From contig CM060731.1 in the NCBI GenBank assembly GCA_030704615.1, positions 19,158,001-19,222,000 of the forward strand: 64,000 nucleotides of DNA, in the 5' to 3' direction. Position numbers and translations under genes: made by a program. How positions within the stretch are numbered: the first letter of the stretch is position 1; every line of letters starts with the position of its first letter. Positions 22,861 through 33,392 of the stretch are shown here, one piece after another. The notes below the pieces were generated by a model. That model saw nothing but the letters and a program-made list of their open reading frames with translations, searched no databases and was not told where the DNA came from. The stretch comes from Takakia lepidozioides. Its lineage: Eukaryota; Streptophyta; Takakiopsida; Takakiales; Takakiaceae.

Positions 22861-24165
22861 ACCATTTTAAGTAAATATGGACAAAGGGATGAAATCTGGA
22901 CATCTGTTAAATAATTGTAAATAATTAATAAATATGAAAAAAAAATCAGTATTAACAATGCATTAAAGCTTACAATTTTGGATTTTCCCGGATTGGTCAG
23001 AAAAGTAGCATCGTCCTTTGCAAAATAAATGACAAGCAAGACACCTATGTTGAATTTGAGGAGAATCTGATCGCTCATGAGTATATTCACGGAGGGGAGA
23101 TCTCCCGTGCACTCGATAGGTAGTTTCTCGCATCTTACGCGAAACGAATCATTCGATTACTACATGTCAATGGTGAGAGAAGATGAGAGGAGCTTTCCCG
23201 TGAAAACGTAACAAATGCATGTCAATATCATATAGGAAACAAAGTAAGAGCTTTAAAACCACAATGGGTCGTGACGTCGTGACTCAAAATTATTGGTAGA
23301 AACATTGGAATAATGTTTTTGAATTATTGAAACTTAAGGGATAGAAAAATCTTTGTCACATTGAGGACAAGAAATAACAAACGAAATGCATTGAACCGAC
23401 AAATACAAGGTTAGATACCATGTCAAATACAATTTCAAGTACAATGTCAGCTTGCTGCGTGCTTTGAGACCTCCCCCCACCAGGGGAGATCACCCGTACT
23501 CAATACGAGAAGCGTCGAGCCGTCAAATCAAAAGAAAATAAGATCTAGAAACATTCACATGAACTGGTCATCCAGAAATTAAAACTTTAAGGTAAGACAA
23601 CAGTTATTTGTCACCCTCCGAATACCAAATAAGAATCCAGGAAATGCCGAACAGACGTCGAGACATAGAAGGGGAGACCTCTCGTGCTACAACTGAAATC
23701 AATAGCACAATCGCGAAAATACAATTTCGAACGTCGGCATCATAAGGCGCCACCGTTAAAATCGGAGTAGTGAACGACATTCCGCAAGGGAAGATATGAA
23801 GGTTTTGGACCAGACAAAATCCTCATCATCTTCACAAAATGACAATATTTGCGAATCCTTACTATATTCGACAATGAGCTCTAAGAAAAATATAATAATC
23901 ATGATCGAAAATAGTCAAGTCACTGTAGCATGGGACATCTCCCGAGCACTATGTGTAAGGGAGAAAACCATCAACCACCATGGGAAATCGGCAGTCCGAC
24001 ATACGAATGCGTGGAACCGTCAGACGGAAACAAATAAAAATGTACAACCATTCACATCCACTGGCCATTCAAGCATTCAAAATTTTGGAGATCAGAACAA
24101 AAGCTATTTGTCCGCAGATTAAAAACAAATCCAGTAAATAATATTAAAAAAATAACGTGACATAC

Positions 24166-24183
24166 CACGGGAGACCTCCCGTG
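24166..24183. repeat. Palindrome CACGGGAGACCTCCCGTG
   Basis: A full 18-bp copy, symmetric except at the central AC, in non-coding sequence downstream of the transposase-like gene. Confidence 0.9.
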
Positions 24184-24647
24184 TTACACCTGAAAATCAG
24201 TAACAACATCGCGAGGATACAGTTTACAAAGTCAGATTAAGAAGGGGCCACCGTTGAAATAGACACATAAAACTACATTCCGCTAGAGAAAAAAATGCGA
24301 TATTCGGACCACGACATATCCTTATCAGATAACGAACCAAATTGGGACTCAACAAGCGCTATGGCGAATGAGAATATTAATCATGTCAGTCTGCAATAGT
24401 CAAGAATCTGTAGCACGGGAGATCTCCCATGCTATGTGCATAAAATACAATCAACCAGAACTAAACTTTCACTGAGATGCAGGCAGTCAGGGTTCAAATC
24501 GCTAGAGATATAGATGTTCAGAAATTGAAAGTTTCAAATGGTCGACACAGAGAATTCAAGGTCAAATTCTGATTGTCAAAGGAGCTCCCACACAATCCTG
24601 GCAATCACCAATAAGATCAAGATTAACACATATTGTCGTCAAATTAG

Positions 24648-24665
24648 CACGGGAGATCTCCCGTG
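24648..24665. repeat. Palindrome CACGGGAGATCTCCCGTG
   Basis: A fully symmetric 18-bp copy just downstream of the 3' end of the transposase-like gene. Confidence 0.9.
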
Positions 24666-24767
24666 CACCTCTATACACTGTGCTTAATCAGACTCACTTT
24701 GATCGTTCGCAACATATAGATTTGCTTTCGCTTTAACTGCTTCGGCCTTTCCAATACATCTAGAGCT

Positions 24768-27700
24768 CTACTTGGAGGTGTTCTTCCGAGGTCGCATTGT
24801 CCACACCACACTGTTTGTATGTATCCACTTTGGTGGATCTTCATTGAACTCCCAAGCTTTGTCCCAGCAATTTCTATACATGTCCACGTCCTCCGTTGCA
24901 GCACCTTTAGGTCTCCACCACTCCAGAAGGACTTGCCGATATTTCTCATTTGAACGGTCACGAACAACATCAGAGATTGCCACACCCATCCAAACTGGAT
25001 ATGTCTCTGTGTCTGGTGGTCGAACAAGTACGAGTTTCCAATTTCAATATCTTTGAATGGGTTCATCTGCTCTTTAGGTCTCTGACTCTTTGGCCCACAA
25101 TAGGGATTCAGCTGGTTGCGATCTTCCTCCTCTGACTCCTCATGACTCTCACGTTTGACCCTAATCCCATCTCTGTCATGGTTATCTTTCTACAAAGTCG
25201 AAGGCCAAAACCCCTCCTCCAGCTTGTCATTTGGCTCAAGCAATGGCTTACCAAGTTCAATAAGAACATCCTTCCAATACTCATCGTAGTTCTTCATGAT
25301 ATTTTCGTAGTTCTTGTCGAGATCCATCCCAAGTCTCCAGAATTCGCGGTACTTCGAAAGGCCATTTACAATACTGGCATTTTTTTTCCCTGACATCTGA
25401 TTTTATTCCCCAAATAGGCTGCAGTGGAACAGGTTCCGGGACCCCTTGGGGTAGCAGGGGAGACCTCCCGTCCTCAGCAACCTTCCACATTTTGACTGCA
25501 CCCTGCTTCGAAAGCCAGTCAGCGTTGGTTGCTGATTTCTTATACTTCATTACATGCCAACCGTCACAATCCACATAGAACTTGAAGATGTGCATTTCAG
25601 ATATGCCGATTAGCGCATCGCTCCCATCAATAATATATCCATCCACAAACTTCTTGAAGTCTGCGACCTCCTGTATCAGTTGAGAGATAAATGACAGGTT
25701 TTGAGACTCCATAAAGATGTGTATGAGATCCGGAAGGATATATGTGCTCTTCTATTTCAACTTCTTTGATAGATACTAAAGTATGCATCAATATCCTCGT
25801 GGGTGTGACCAACCATCAGGAATCCAAGCTGGATCTCTTCAAAAACACCTCTCGCCGTCAAGAGTGATAAAAAAGCAAGCATCCAGCGATTTTTGTTCTC
25901 TCTTGAAGAATTGTCCATTTGCAGGTATAGTCGACAGGGTAATGGCTTGGGATGCCCTAGGCTTCAGTGCTTTCTCACATCGAGACTTTCCCCTCATTAG
26001 AGTTTCGAAAAAGGAGTTCTGCATTGGATGATCGAAAATTTCTCTTGAGTCTCGACACGTCGGCTTCTCAAGAGCGCGAAGACAACGAGCCAAGGAGCTG
26101 ATTGTCAAGTTAGGATCACTTGGCCAGAACTCGTTCGTGAACTGAGCATAAACACCGTCACCATGGCCATGAGTCACCATACCTGTTAGGGATAAGGTAG
26201 TTGACCAAGACCAGATGTCATCTTGTTTGTTACGAGGAGCCGGTCAACGCAGTCTTCGAGTGATCCATCTTATCGTGTATAATACACAAAAATTCCTTAC
26301 CCATCATCGTTGATTCATTTCGCCAACTATGATAAAGCCTGCGACATGACTCATGATGCTTCAAATGTCTCTCAAATTTCCTTTTGTGCTTTCTCTGCTC
26401 CTCAGTTCCGCTGACTGACTTCTGGATAAGATCTTTGAACATCTCACAATCTGTGCATTTCGCGAATTTCCAACCAGGTTTCCGAACCTCAACATTCCCA
26501 AAAAGTTTCGTTCGAATTCGGCTAATTCCAGACTTCGACAATTCCTTCAAGCCCATTCGTTTGTTCGCCTGATCCAATTGTCAACAATATATAGAGTTGG
26601 TATTATATTAGGGACGGGAGACCTCCCGTGGAGATTGAAATTGAGATAGAATATTCCAACATCTACATCCAAGAGATATGAAAATTTGATAGATGGTAAA
26701 AGAACGACAGACACAAAATTTCATTCTTAAATAGATGGACAAAATTGCTCCGAACGATCCATCAATGGACTATCGGTTATTATGCTGACGATTTGATATC
26801 GACTATTAGCACACGTAGCAGAATGGTTACGGGAGGTCTCCCGTGACATATGCTCCTTGAAAGTAGAAAAATATTTATAGAGGCAAAATCGGATTGGGTT
26901 GGAAAGCAGTATCCAACCTCATTGGATAGTTAGTTAAGCTCCTTCCAATTCATCTCCACCGGCAGCAACTTCAGAACATCTTCTCTTCCTTCTCCAATAC
27001 CTCTCATTTTATGAGGCATGAGGTATTGTTTCTGGAAATCACAACCTCAAAACTCCTTCCATTGTAAGGTAGGCATGACGTTTCCACAACCTGGTAGTCG
27101 GTGTTGTAGTCGTCGTGGTATGTCAAACCCTAACTCTCTCTTTGCATCAAAAGAAGATATGCCAAGAAACTTACTCCGGATAGCTTTAGTTTTTTTTCCC
27201 AGCTGAAGTGTTGACAACAGTTTCGAGCACAACAGCTCACAGAGCTTACTACTTGAATTGACTCCGAATTTAAGAGTCAGATCAATTTCTTCCCCCTGGA
27301 GTTCTCATCTCCCTTTCGAACTCGTTTCAAACATTTATACTACGATTTCTTAACTCCTTTGAGGTGGTCATCCTCCGTGTCTGACTCGTGCTCTTCATAA
27401 AAATTTGTGAGCAACTCTGATAGTTTTCGGCCATCTCGAAGTTTTGTATGTGTAAGCCGTCATTTCGTAATGATCATTAGCATATCCTGAGCTGACCCAG
27501 AGACAGCTGTAACAATTACACCGACATGCTCCTCCCAAGGTTTTCACCGAGAATAACTTCGTCAGGTTAGACACGCCACAACCCGTCCTCTCAGCGATGA
27601 CGTCTCTATCTCGTCATTGAGAAGATTGCACATCTGATTACGCCAAGTATCTCTTCCGAATATATGATGTGCGCCTTTCTGACACTCGGCACTCTTCTTT

Positions 27701-27887
27701 TTTGTTGTCTCTTGTGAAACTTTTGTTCCTGTGGCTTCAAAACCATCTGTATTGTCCTTCTGTATTGTATCCTCCAAAATATTTGTGCTCGCTCCAGCAT
27801 CAGACAAGCACACCTCACCCTCCATTCGTACAAGTTTCTCAACTTCACTAACTTTCCAGACAATCGGTTTGTCCAGGGCTTCTCCAA
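24768..27887 (-). CDS. DUF7869-like putative DDE-type transposase, multi-exon, with frame breaks
   Basis: Minus-strand segments in order: a Cys-bearing N-terminal part with CQKGAHHIFGRDTWRNQMC (27.6-27.8 kb); SSFDAKRELGFDIPRRL near 27.1 kb; after an acceptor near 26568, KPGWKFAKCTDCEMFKDLI with a CxxC, then LCIIHDKMDHSKTA; LTGMVTHGHGDGVYAQF; QMDNSSRENKNRWMLAFLSL; LGFLMVGHTHEDIDAYFS; FKKFVDGYIIDG...MHIFKFYVDCDGWHVM; and a C-terminal block VRPPDTETYPVWMGVAISD ... VLLEWWRPKGA ... WIHTNSVVWTMRP. The trio DxMDxxK, DN-x4-ENKNR and GHTHEDIDxxF is what I know from a large uncharacterised family resembling DUF7869, likely RNase-H-fold transposases. Several junctions need introns or single-base frame corrections (for example near 25.9 and 26.2 kb), so this copy may be decayed. 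Two palindromes lie in one intron, and one (25455) is within a frame, read as DGRSPL. Confidence 0.65.
26613..26630. repeat. Palindrome GACGGGAGACCTCCCGTG
   Basis: A 16-bp perfect core in the intron between transposase-like exons; a second copy (26829-26844, ACGGGAGGTCTCCCGT) lies in the same intron. Confidence 0.9.
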
Positions 27888-28172
27888 GAGTCTCTCCGGT
27901 CTAGATGTGAATACGGCAAGCTAATTGACTCCATTCCCATGTATCACGGTTTTTCAATATGACGCACTTCTAACTACTAGAGAGACGTCTGCCATGACAA
28001 AAAATCATATTCAGACATGTACCCTCGGGCGACAATTATGGGAAACGGCGAAGAGCCGACAAGTTGGAATGAAATTCACGGCTTCTCCAATAGACAACTG
28101 TCCACAGGGTGGTAAACCATCTTCATCACGGGAGATCTCCCTACTATGCCTTCAAGATAAAAAACGGGGGAA

Positions 28173-28195
28173 AGCAAAAAAAAAAAAAAAAAAAA
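28173..28195 (+). repeat. Poly-A tract
   Basis: A run of about 22 A followed by a GAAAAGG-rich stretch, between two degenerate palindromes. No retroelement body was found next to it. Confidence 0.8.
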
Positions 28196-28364
28196 AGAGA
28201 AAAGGAAAGTAAAAGATGATATCTCAAATGTGGCACCACTCTGCAGGATGACGAGGGAGATCTCCCTTATAGTCGCATCACCTTAAGTGAGAATCCACAA
28301 AACAATTCTGGATTGTGCAAGATAGAACCTATCACCCACACAGATGTTAATAACACTAGGGCTC

Positions 28365-28380
28365 ACGGGAGGTCTCCCGT
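28365..28380. repeat. Palindrome ACGGGAGGTCTCCCGT
   Basis: A perfect core in a cluster with degenerate copies near 28127, 28251 and 28466, upstream of the transposase-like exons. Confidence 0.85.
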
Positions 28381-28644
28381 TCTGTGATCTCCTATGGCGG
28401 AAAAAGATAAATAGAGAAAAAAAATGTTGAGTTCCAGACAAATTGGAAAGGATCTGCTCAAAGATGACGGGAGATCTTCCATCACATTCAATGGTATATA
28501 ACTGGAGAAGACGAAAGATAGAAAATGAGATTCAGAAAATAGCAACAAAAACAAAGCGAACATATCTAATGGAACAGAACTCTTCTTCGTTGTGCCAGGT
28601 AAAAAAGCAGACTCTCCGTCCTTCCACCACCCTTCCACCACTCT

Positions 28645-29142
28645 TCAGTCAATCCAGCACATGCGCTCCACAATTCGGCAGGGCTTCGCCGAGACTGAAT
28701 GAAATGAGAGGGAAGATTTTGCCCTTATATAGACCCGCATTTGCATGCTGGGCATGAGGCCAACCGCAACCATACATGAGGCTTGTACAGCAAGGGGAAT
28801 CGTTTCATTAATTACTTGCCATAATGATTGTGACAGGGGGCCTCCCGTACCCGACAGTACGAATCCTGCATGGCCGCCACGTGAATGGATATCATCTATG
28901 ATGTAACCTGCACGAACGACATCATGTAATCGGTACCGTCCAAGAGATCCCAAATAAATTTGAGCCGTCGGATTCGATGGATGTCGCATGACCATGATGA
29001 CGCTGCGCCGCGCCACGGAGGCTCTCCCCTCACAACATTCATGGAAGGTAAGATTCGCCGTAGCGTACCGCAACGCCGCCGCCGCATTCAGTAATGCCGA
29101 TGCCGCCGCATTGTGGCCGCGGCCGTCCTCGTACTCTGACAT
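28645..29142 (-). CDS. Unidentified 165-residue ORF (possible N-terminal exon of the left-hand gene)
   Basis: The minus-strand frame begins MSEYEDGRGHNAAASALLNA, an alanine-rich stretch, and continues RHPSNPTAQIYLGSLGRYRL before reaching a degenerate palindrome read as GTGGPL. It sits upstream of, and in the same direction as, the transposase-like exons, so it could be the first exon of that gene or a separate small gene. No domain was recognised. The GC-rich start and length argue weakly for coding; a chance ORF is not excluded. Confidence 0.3.
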   Translation of the reverse strand: MSEYEDGRGHNAAASALLNAAAALRYATANLTFHECCEGRASVARRSVIMVMRHPSNPTAQIYLGSLGRYRLHDVVRAGYIIDDIHSRGGHAGFVLSGTGGPLSQSLWQVINETIPLAVQASCMVAVGLMPSMQMRVYIRAKSSLSFHSVSAKPCRIVERMCWID

Positions 29143-29289
29143 TCCAGCACATGCGTAGCTTTCCTGCTCGCCACGTGCTGGAATACTAACTATGGAAATG
29201 CCTTCACATGCATGCTCAAAAGATCGTTGAATTTGGATCGTCCATTACAGATGGAGGGCATAGAACCTTCCATGTTCATGAGTTGAATG

Positions 29290-29705
29290 CGCCGTTCAAC
29301 CGGAAGCCCTCCCTTAATAATTATGATTGGCTAGGTTTGGGGCCCTGCGCCCGCCGCCACCTGAATCTCGCGCATGATGGCCGCGTGGCAGGCATCGTTT
29401 CACGGGAGCCCTCCCCCTAATAATATGATTGGCCACGTTTGCAGGCCCTATGCTCGCCGCCCCCACCGCTGAATCTCGTGCATGGCTGGCGCGTGGCAGG
29501 CGCCGTTTCACCCTGAGCCCTCCCCTAATAATGATGATTGGACAGGTTTTGCGGGCAATGCGGCCGCCGCCGTTTGAATCTCGCGCCAACGGGGGGCGTG
29601 TGCAGGCACCTTTCCGTTCAATCACGGGAGCCCTCCCCTAATAATTGGTCCCTGCGACAGCTGCCCTCTTGATCTCCCGCGATGGCGGGGGCGCGTGGCA
29701 GTTCT
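29290..29705 (+). repeat. Tandem repeat, about 105-110-bp unit, four copies
   Basis: Each unit contains a half-palindrome-like GGGAGCCCTCCCCTAATAAT, ATGATTGG, a GC-rich GCCCGCCGCC block, TGAATCTCGCGC and GCGTGGCAGGC. Landmark GAGCCCTCC positions are about 29304, 29407, 29514 and 29629. It lies between the divergent starts of the left (minus) and right (plus) genes of the palindrome-rich interval and includes CCAAT-type ATTGG boxes, so it may be promoter DNA. Confidence 0.7.
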
Positions 29706-30077
29706 TAGGACATGCACCGGGTCATGTCTGCCATCCCCCCGGGTAATAATAAAGTGGAGGCTCCCTGGTTTCTTCTCCCTCTCACACTTTCATGAACCGA
29801 AGCCCTGCTGCAACTTAGAGCCACGAGTTTTGAAGCTTGAGAGGGAGTGAAGGGAGTGAAGGAGGGTCGTGTGTGTGCATCTGACCTGCGTCTGCATCTG
29901 TTGTCTGTTGCGTCTAGCAATGTTTCATGATTTCGTTTGTTAGTTTCAGCTGTGTGGTGCGGTCGTCGTTCAGGAGGGCGATCAGGAGGGCGATCAGGAG
30001 AGCGGTGGCGAGCCCGTGCTGGTGTTTTTGGTGTAATTTGATTAGTGCATTGCTGCTTGCGATTATTCTTCAACCCA

Positions 30078-31580
30078 TGGAAGGATCAAGCTCACGGTAT
30101 GTACTTTTGTATCTTCCCACAACTGATTGATTAGGATTGCATTAGGTGACCCAAGCATTTTCTCATTCCAGGGGAGGTCTCCTTCCCATGCTAGTCATGG
30201 GACCGCTTCATGGATTGGTTTTTCAGGATACAACCAAGTGTTTAATTGATCCAAAAGATGTAATGAAGACACTTTCCACTTCTCCATGGGCACTTTTTGC
30301 TTATCAACTCATGTCCTTCAGTTCTGTCTATGCATGCACCCCTGACCTTTTCAAAGGGTGATGACCTATGCATTTTCCGATATTGTTCGAAGGAAATGGC
30401 TATCTTCTTAGATGATTTTTGTTGCCATGGAGAAATCCACAGTCCACACAAACATCCCGCACTTCGGAAGGCTTTTCTTTCCTCAATGTAGGGAGACTGG
30501 GATTCCTTGAACCCAATGAAATGTGTCTTTGCTATTACCATGGACTCTTGTTAGGCCATAGTGTTCCAAACATGGAATTTCTTCCTAACGACCCATCCAA
30601 GGTCAAGCTCTCCCATTAATTTCTCAGGGGAAGGTCTCTCCCTCTACTCCAGGGGACCTCTCCTGTTTGTTCTCCTCAGGGAGGTCTCCCGTGATAAAAC
30701 CATTGTCGGCGGTAGGGAATGTCACGGGAGACCTCCCGTGATATTTAAGACGTGTATCCAAGAGCGTAATAGAGTGTATAATGTCGACCAGGGAATGAGG
30801 TCATACCGCCAAAGAGTAGTAACTCCCTTTCACTGACCTTTTTTTCAGTTTGAACAGAGTTTGGATCATGCTATCCAGAAATGAGTGGAGGAGGACGGCA
30901 AGGAATCCGAGCTAAGCCATTGCAGTGGAAGCAATGTAATGTTGTCGCCCCAGAGAATATCTAGCACATTCACCAGAATACACCCTGCAGATGACACTAT
31001 TCACCGACAGATTCACCAGTCTACACCCGTGCGAGCACCAGTTTACATACCAGCAGATTCACCAGAATACACCCCCTTTAGAGGATACTTATGTCCCAAG
31101 CAAATTCACGTAGTATACACCCGCTTCAGAGGGACACTTACTTCTTCCACCAGCTGTCACCCCAGTGTAACATACTAGCAGATTCACCATATACAACCCC
31201 CTTTAGAGGACTCGTATGTACCTTCAGATTCATCAGTATACACCCTCCCCTGCAGAGTACACTTACATACCAGCCAGCAGTTGTCTACCCACCCAGTGTA
31301 CATACCAGCGCAGATTCCCAATAATACACTCCAGGACTGTACACTCCACAATAGCACGCCCCTGGATGCACATGTGTATCCTCCCGGAGCAAATTCCCAG
31401 GATGCACAGGCGTCGAACTCAATGGAAACCGACGAAATCTCCAAGATATTCCCTGATTGGGTTTCGGACAACGACTCTTGGAGTCCTGGATACCTCTCCA
31501 GCGACACCTCGAAGGGATCCAAAGCAGGGAAACTAAAGGAGAAGAGTTCTGCACACCAATCGCATAATCAGACTGGCTAG
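30078..31580 (+). CDS. Possible 5' exons of the plus-strand gene, with Pro/Thr-rich repeats
   Basis: ATG at 30078 opens a short frame MEGSSSR before a strong donor GTATGT at 30098. Further right, 30960-31330 carries imperfect repeats around CAGATTCACCAGAATACACC, which read as low-complexity SPEYTP-type peptides. It ends in a frame with SMETDEISKIFPDWVSDNDS and WSPGYLSSDTSKGSKAGKL, typical disordered acidic sequence. Exon borders between these pieces could not be fixed and one frame stops at 31580. I infer, but cannot show, that they belong to the ParB-like gene downstream. Confidence 0.3.
30723..30740. repeat. Palindrome CACGGGAGACCTCCCGTG
   Basis: A full 18-bp copy. A degenerate copy (TCAGGGAGGTCTCCCGTGA) lies 47 bases before it, and another at 30168. 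Confidence 0.9.
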
Positions 31581-31716
31581 ATAGCCCAATGCATTGTGGG
31601 TGACTATAGGGCAATTTCTTGATGTAGATTCTAGCAAACCGTAGATGGTAGGTGGGGTTGCTTCTAGAGGTTTAGGTTTGGAAAGTGTAGGTGGGGTTGC
31701 ATTTTGTGAGTTGATC

Positions 31717-31732
31717 ACGGGAGGTCTCCCGT
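31717..31732. repeat. Palindrome ACGGGAGGTCTCCCGT
   Basis: A perfect core in the non-coding stretch ahead of the ParB-like exons. Confidence 0.9.
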
Positions 31733-31883
31733 CACTGTATTGAATTACATCTCTGGTGTACTTGAAGCACCCTGGGTTTTTGATTTACTACTAATTGAAG
31801 TTCTGAAACCTCCATGTTGCTGTTTATATACTGTGTTTATGAGAACTTGAATTATCCTTATTGGTGGTATTGTTCATTGTTGT

Positions 31884-31901
31884 CACGGGAGATCTCCCGT
31901 G
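31884..31901. repeat. Palindrome CACGGGAGATCTCCCGTG
   Basis: A fully symmetric 18-bp copy about 100 bases before the acceptor of the ParB-like protein's first long exon. Confidence 0.9.
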
Positions 31902-31999
31902 AAATTGAGATATAGCTCCATACGGTTCGGAAAGACCGTTGTGTTGGTTGTATTTGGTGTTTATATTAACGGGTTGTTCTTTTGTTGATTGTGCTGCCA

Positions 32000-33392
32000 G
32001 AACAAAGATTCCAAAGGAATTAGTCGCAGTTATGAGCGCCGAAATTGCCGGTTCCTTCATATATCCACACATTGAAGAATTCACAATAAAGCATGATGGC
32101 TTTTACGAGCTAAAGAGGAGTATTGACTACTGGGGTATCGACATTGCTGACTCCCCGAACCCAGAGAAAGCCATCTTCCGTTACCAGATTGGTGCAGAAA
32201 AGAAAACACTTTTGTGTTGTGATGTGTTGGGAATTGAAACGGAGGACTCCGAGACGGATAACAGGGTTACCCTTGCTGTGTTCATCCGCGAGAAGCCAGG
32301 AAAGGGAGAAGGTATTGGGTTCTCTGTGGATGCCATGAGTCTGAGTAGTGATCTGATGGATTCACGATTCGGATGGGATTCAGGGTCCCTGTTGTCGAAG
32401 ACAACCTGGAGATGGAAATCCTCAAGAGCTGGAAAATACCTTGACAGAATTCTCTACAATAATGCCAAGGAGAGAAAGCAATTGCAGGTACAACGACTCC
32501 AATCGGAGCAAAAGCAGTTGGAGGACACGAAGAAGAAACCGAAAAAAACAAAAAAGCCAAAAGAAGGAAATGGAGATGATGACGAAGAAGAGGGGGGGGG
32601 AGAAAACGACGAATGGCCATCGATATAGTGAATAGCCAAGAAAAGAGGCACCTGAAGACTGCGAGATTTTTGACCTGGATGAGGCGAAGAAGGTCGAGAC
32701 GACTCTCATCGAGCAATACCAGGATATATTCCCGTTTGGATTTGAATACGTCCAGGAAGTGGACATCAACCACTATTTTTTGGCCCCACAACATATGGTT
32801 TATCGACCACTCTGTGAGAAACACAAGCTGGAGATTAAATCAAGGCTAGTTGCGTACAACCTAATTGACTCAAAAATGCCTGTTTACTTGATTCCACGAC
32901 ACAAGACCGATCCCACGAAGGTGTGGAGCAGGAAACCCGTCAATGAGCGCGAACTGCAGAAGGCGACATATTTTATTATCGGAGGCCAACATACATTGAT
33001 GGCAACCCAGGTCAGGGGAGGTCTCCCGTGCTAACTCACCTTCAAGAAATTCTACTTACTATTTGACCATGTATTTGTCCACTGTCCATTTTCGATTGTC
33101 TCTCTTATAATGCTAATCAACTGAACTGTGATGATTGTAGGAGCTCTTGGAGGCCGGCACTGAGTAATGATGTCCTGATAAAATCGCTACGTACATGGCC
33201 TGCTAAGATAGTGTACTCGATGGATGAGCTTCGACTGGTGACTATCTCCAAGGTTCTGAATAAGCCCAACAAGGAGAATCTTTACGAACCGTCTTTCTAT
33301 GAAAAGGTCCGTCACTGCAGAAATATTACAATTACAAGGAGCGGCCCCAGAAGTATGATGAGCATCATCGAGTCGAGACTCAGCAGTGGAAG
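32000..33392 (+). CDS. ParB/Spo0J-like domain protein encoded in a eukaryotic gene
   Basis: An exon opens after acceptor CTGCCAG (ends 31999): TKIPKELVAVMSAEIAGSFI, then a beta-rich domain and a Lys/Glu coiled tail ending in an acidic run (about 32628). A second frame (about 32650-33010) reads IFPFGFEYVQEVDINHYFLA, HKLEIKSRLVAYNLIDSKMP, VYLIPRHKTD, then NERELQKATYFIIGGQHTLM. A 130-bp intron (33011-33140, with a palindrome just after its donor) leads to ELLEAGTE and, after a one-base frame change near 33165, LIKSLRTWPAKIVYS and KPNKENLYEPSFYEKVRHCR. The order 'preferred position, L-x-x-L, V-x-L-I-P, YxIIGGQH-x-x-MA' parallels the ParB N-terminal domain (YELIxGERRxxAA), with GGQHTLMA in place of GERRLRAA. 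Bacterial ParB binds palindromic parS sites and hydrolyses CTP. Eukaryotic function is unknown. The frame breaks may be decay, assembly error or missed introns. Confidence 0.55.

Noticed and set aside
32000-33392. ParB-like gene as bacterial contamination
   Set aside because: The coding frame is interrupted by GT-AG introns and shares palindromes with clearly eukaryotic neighbours.
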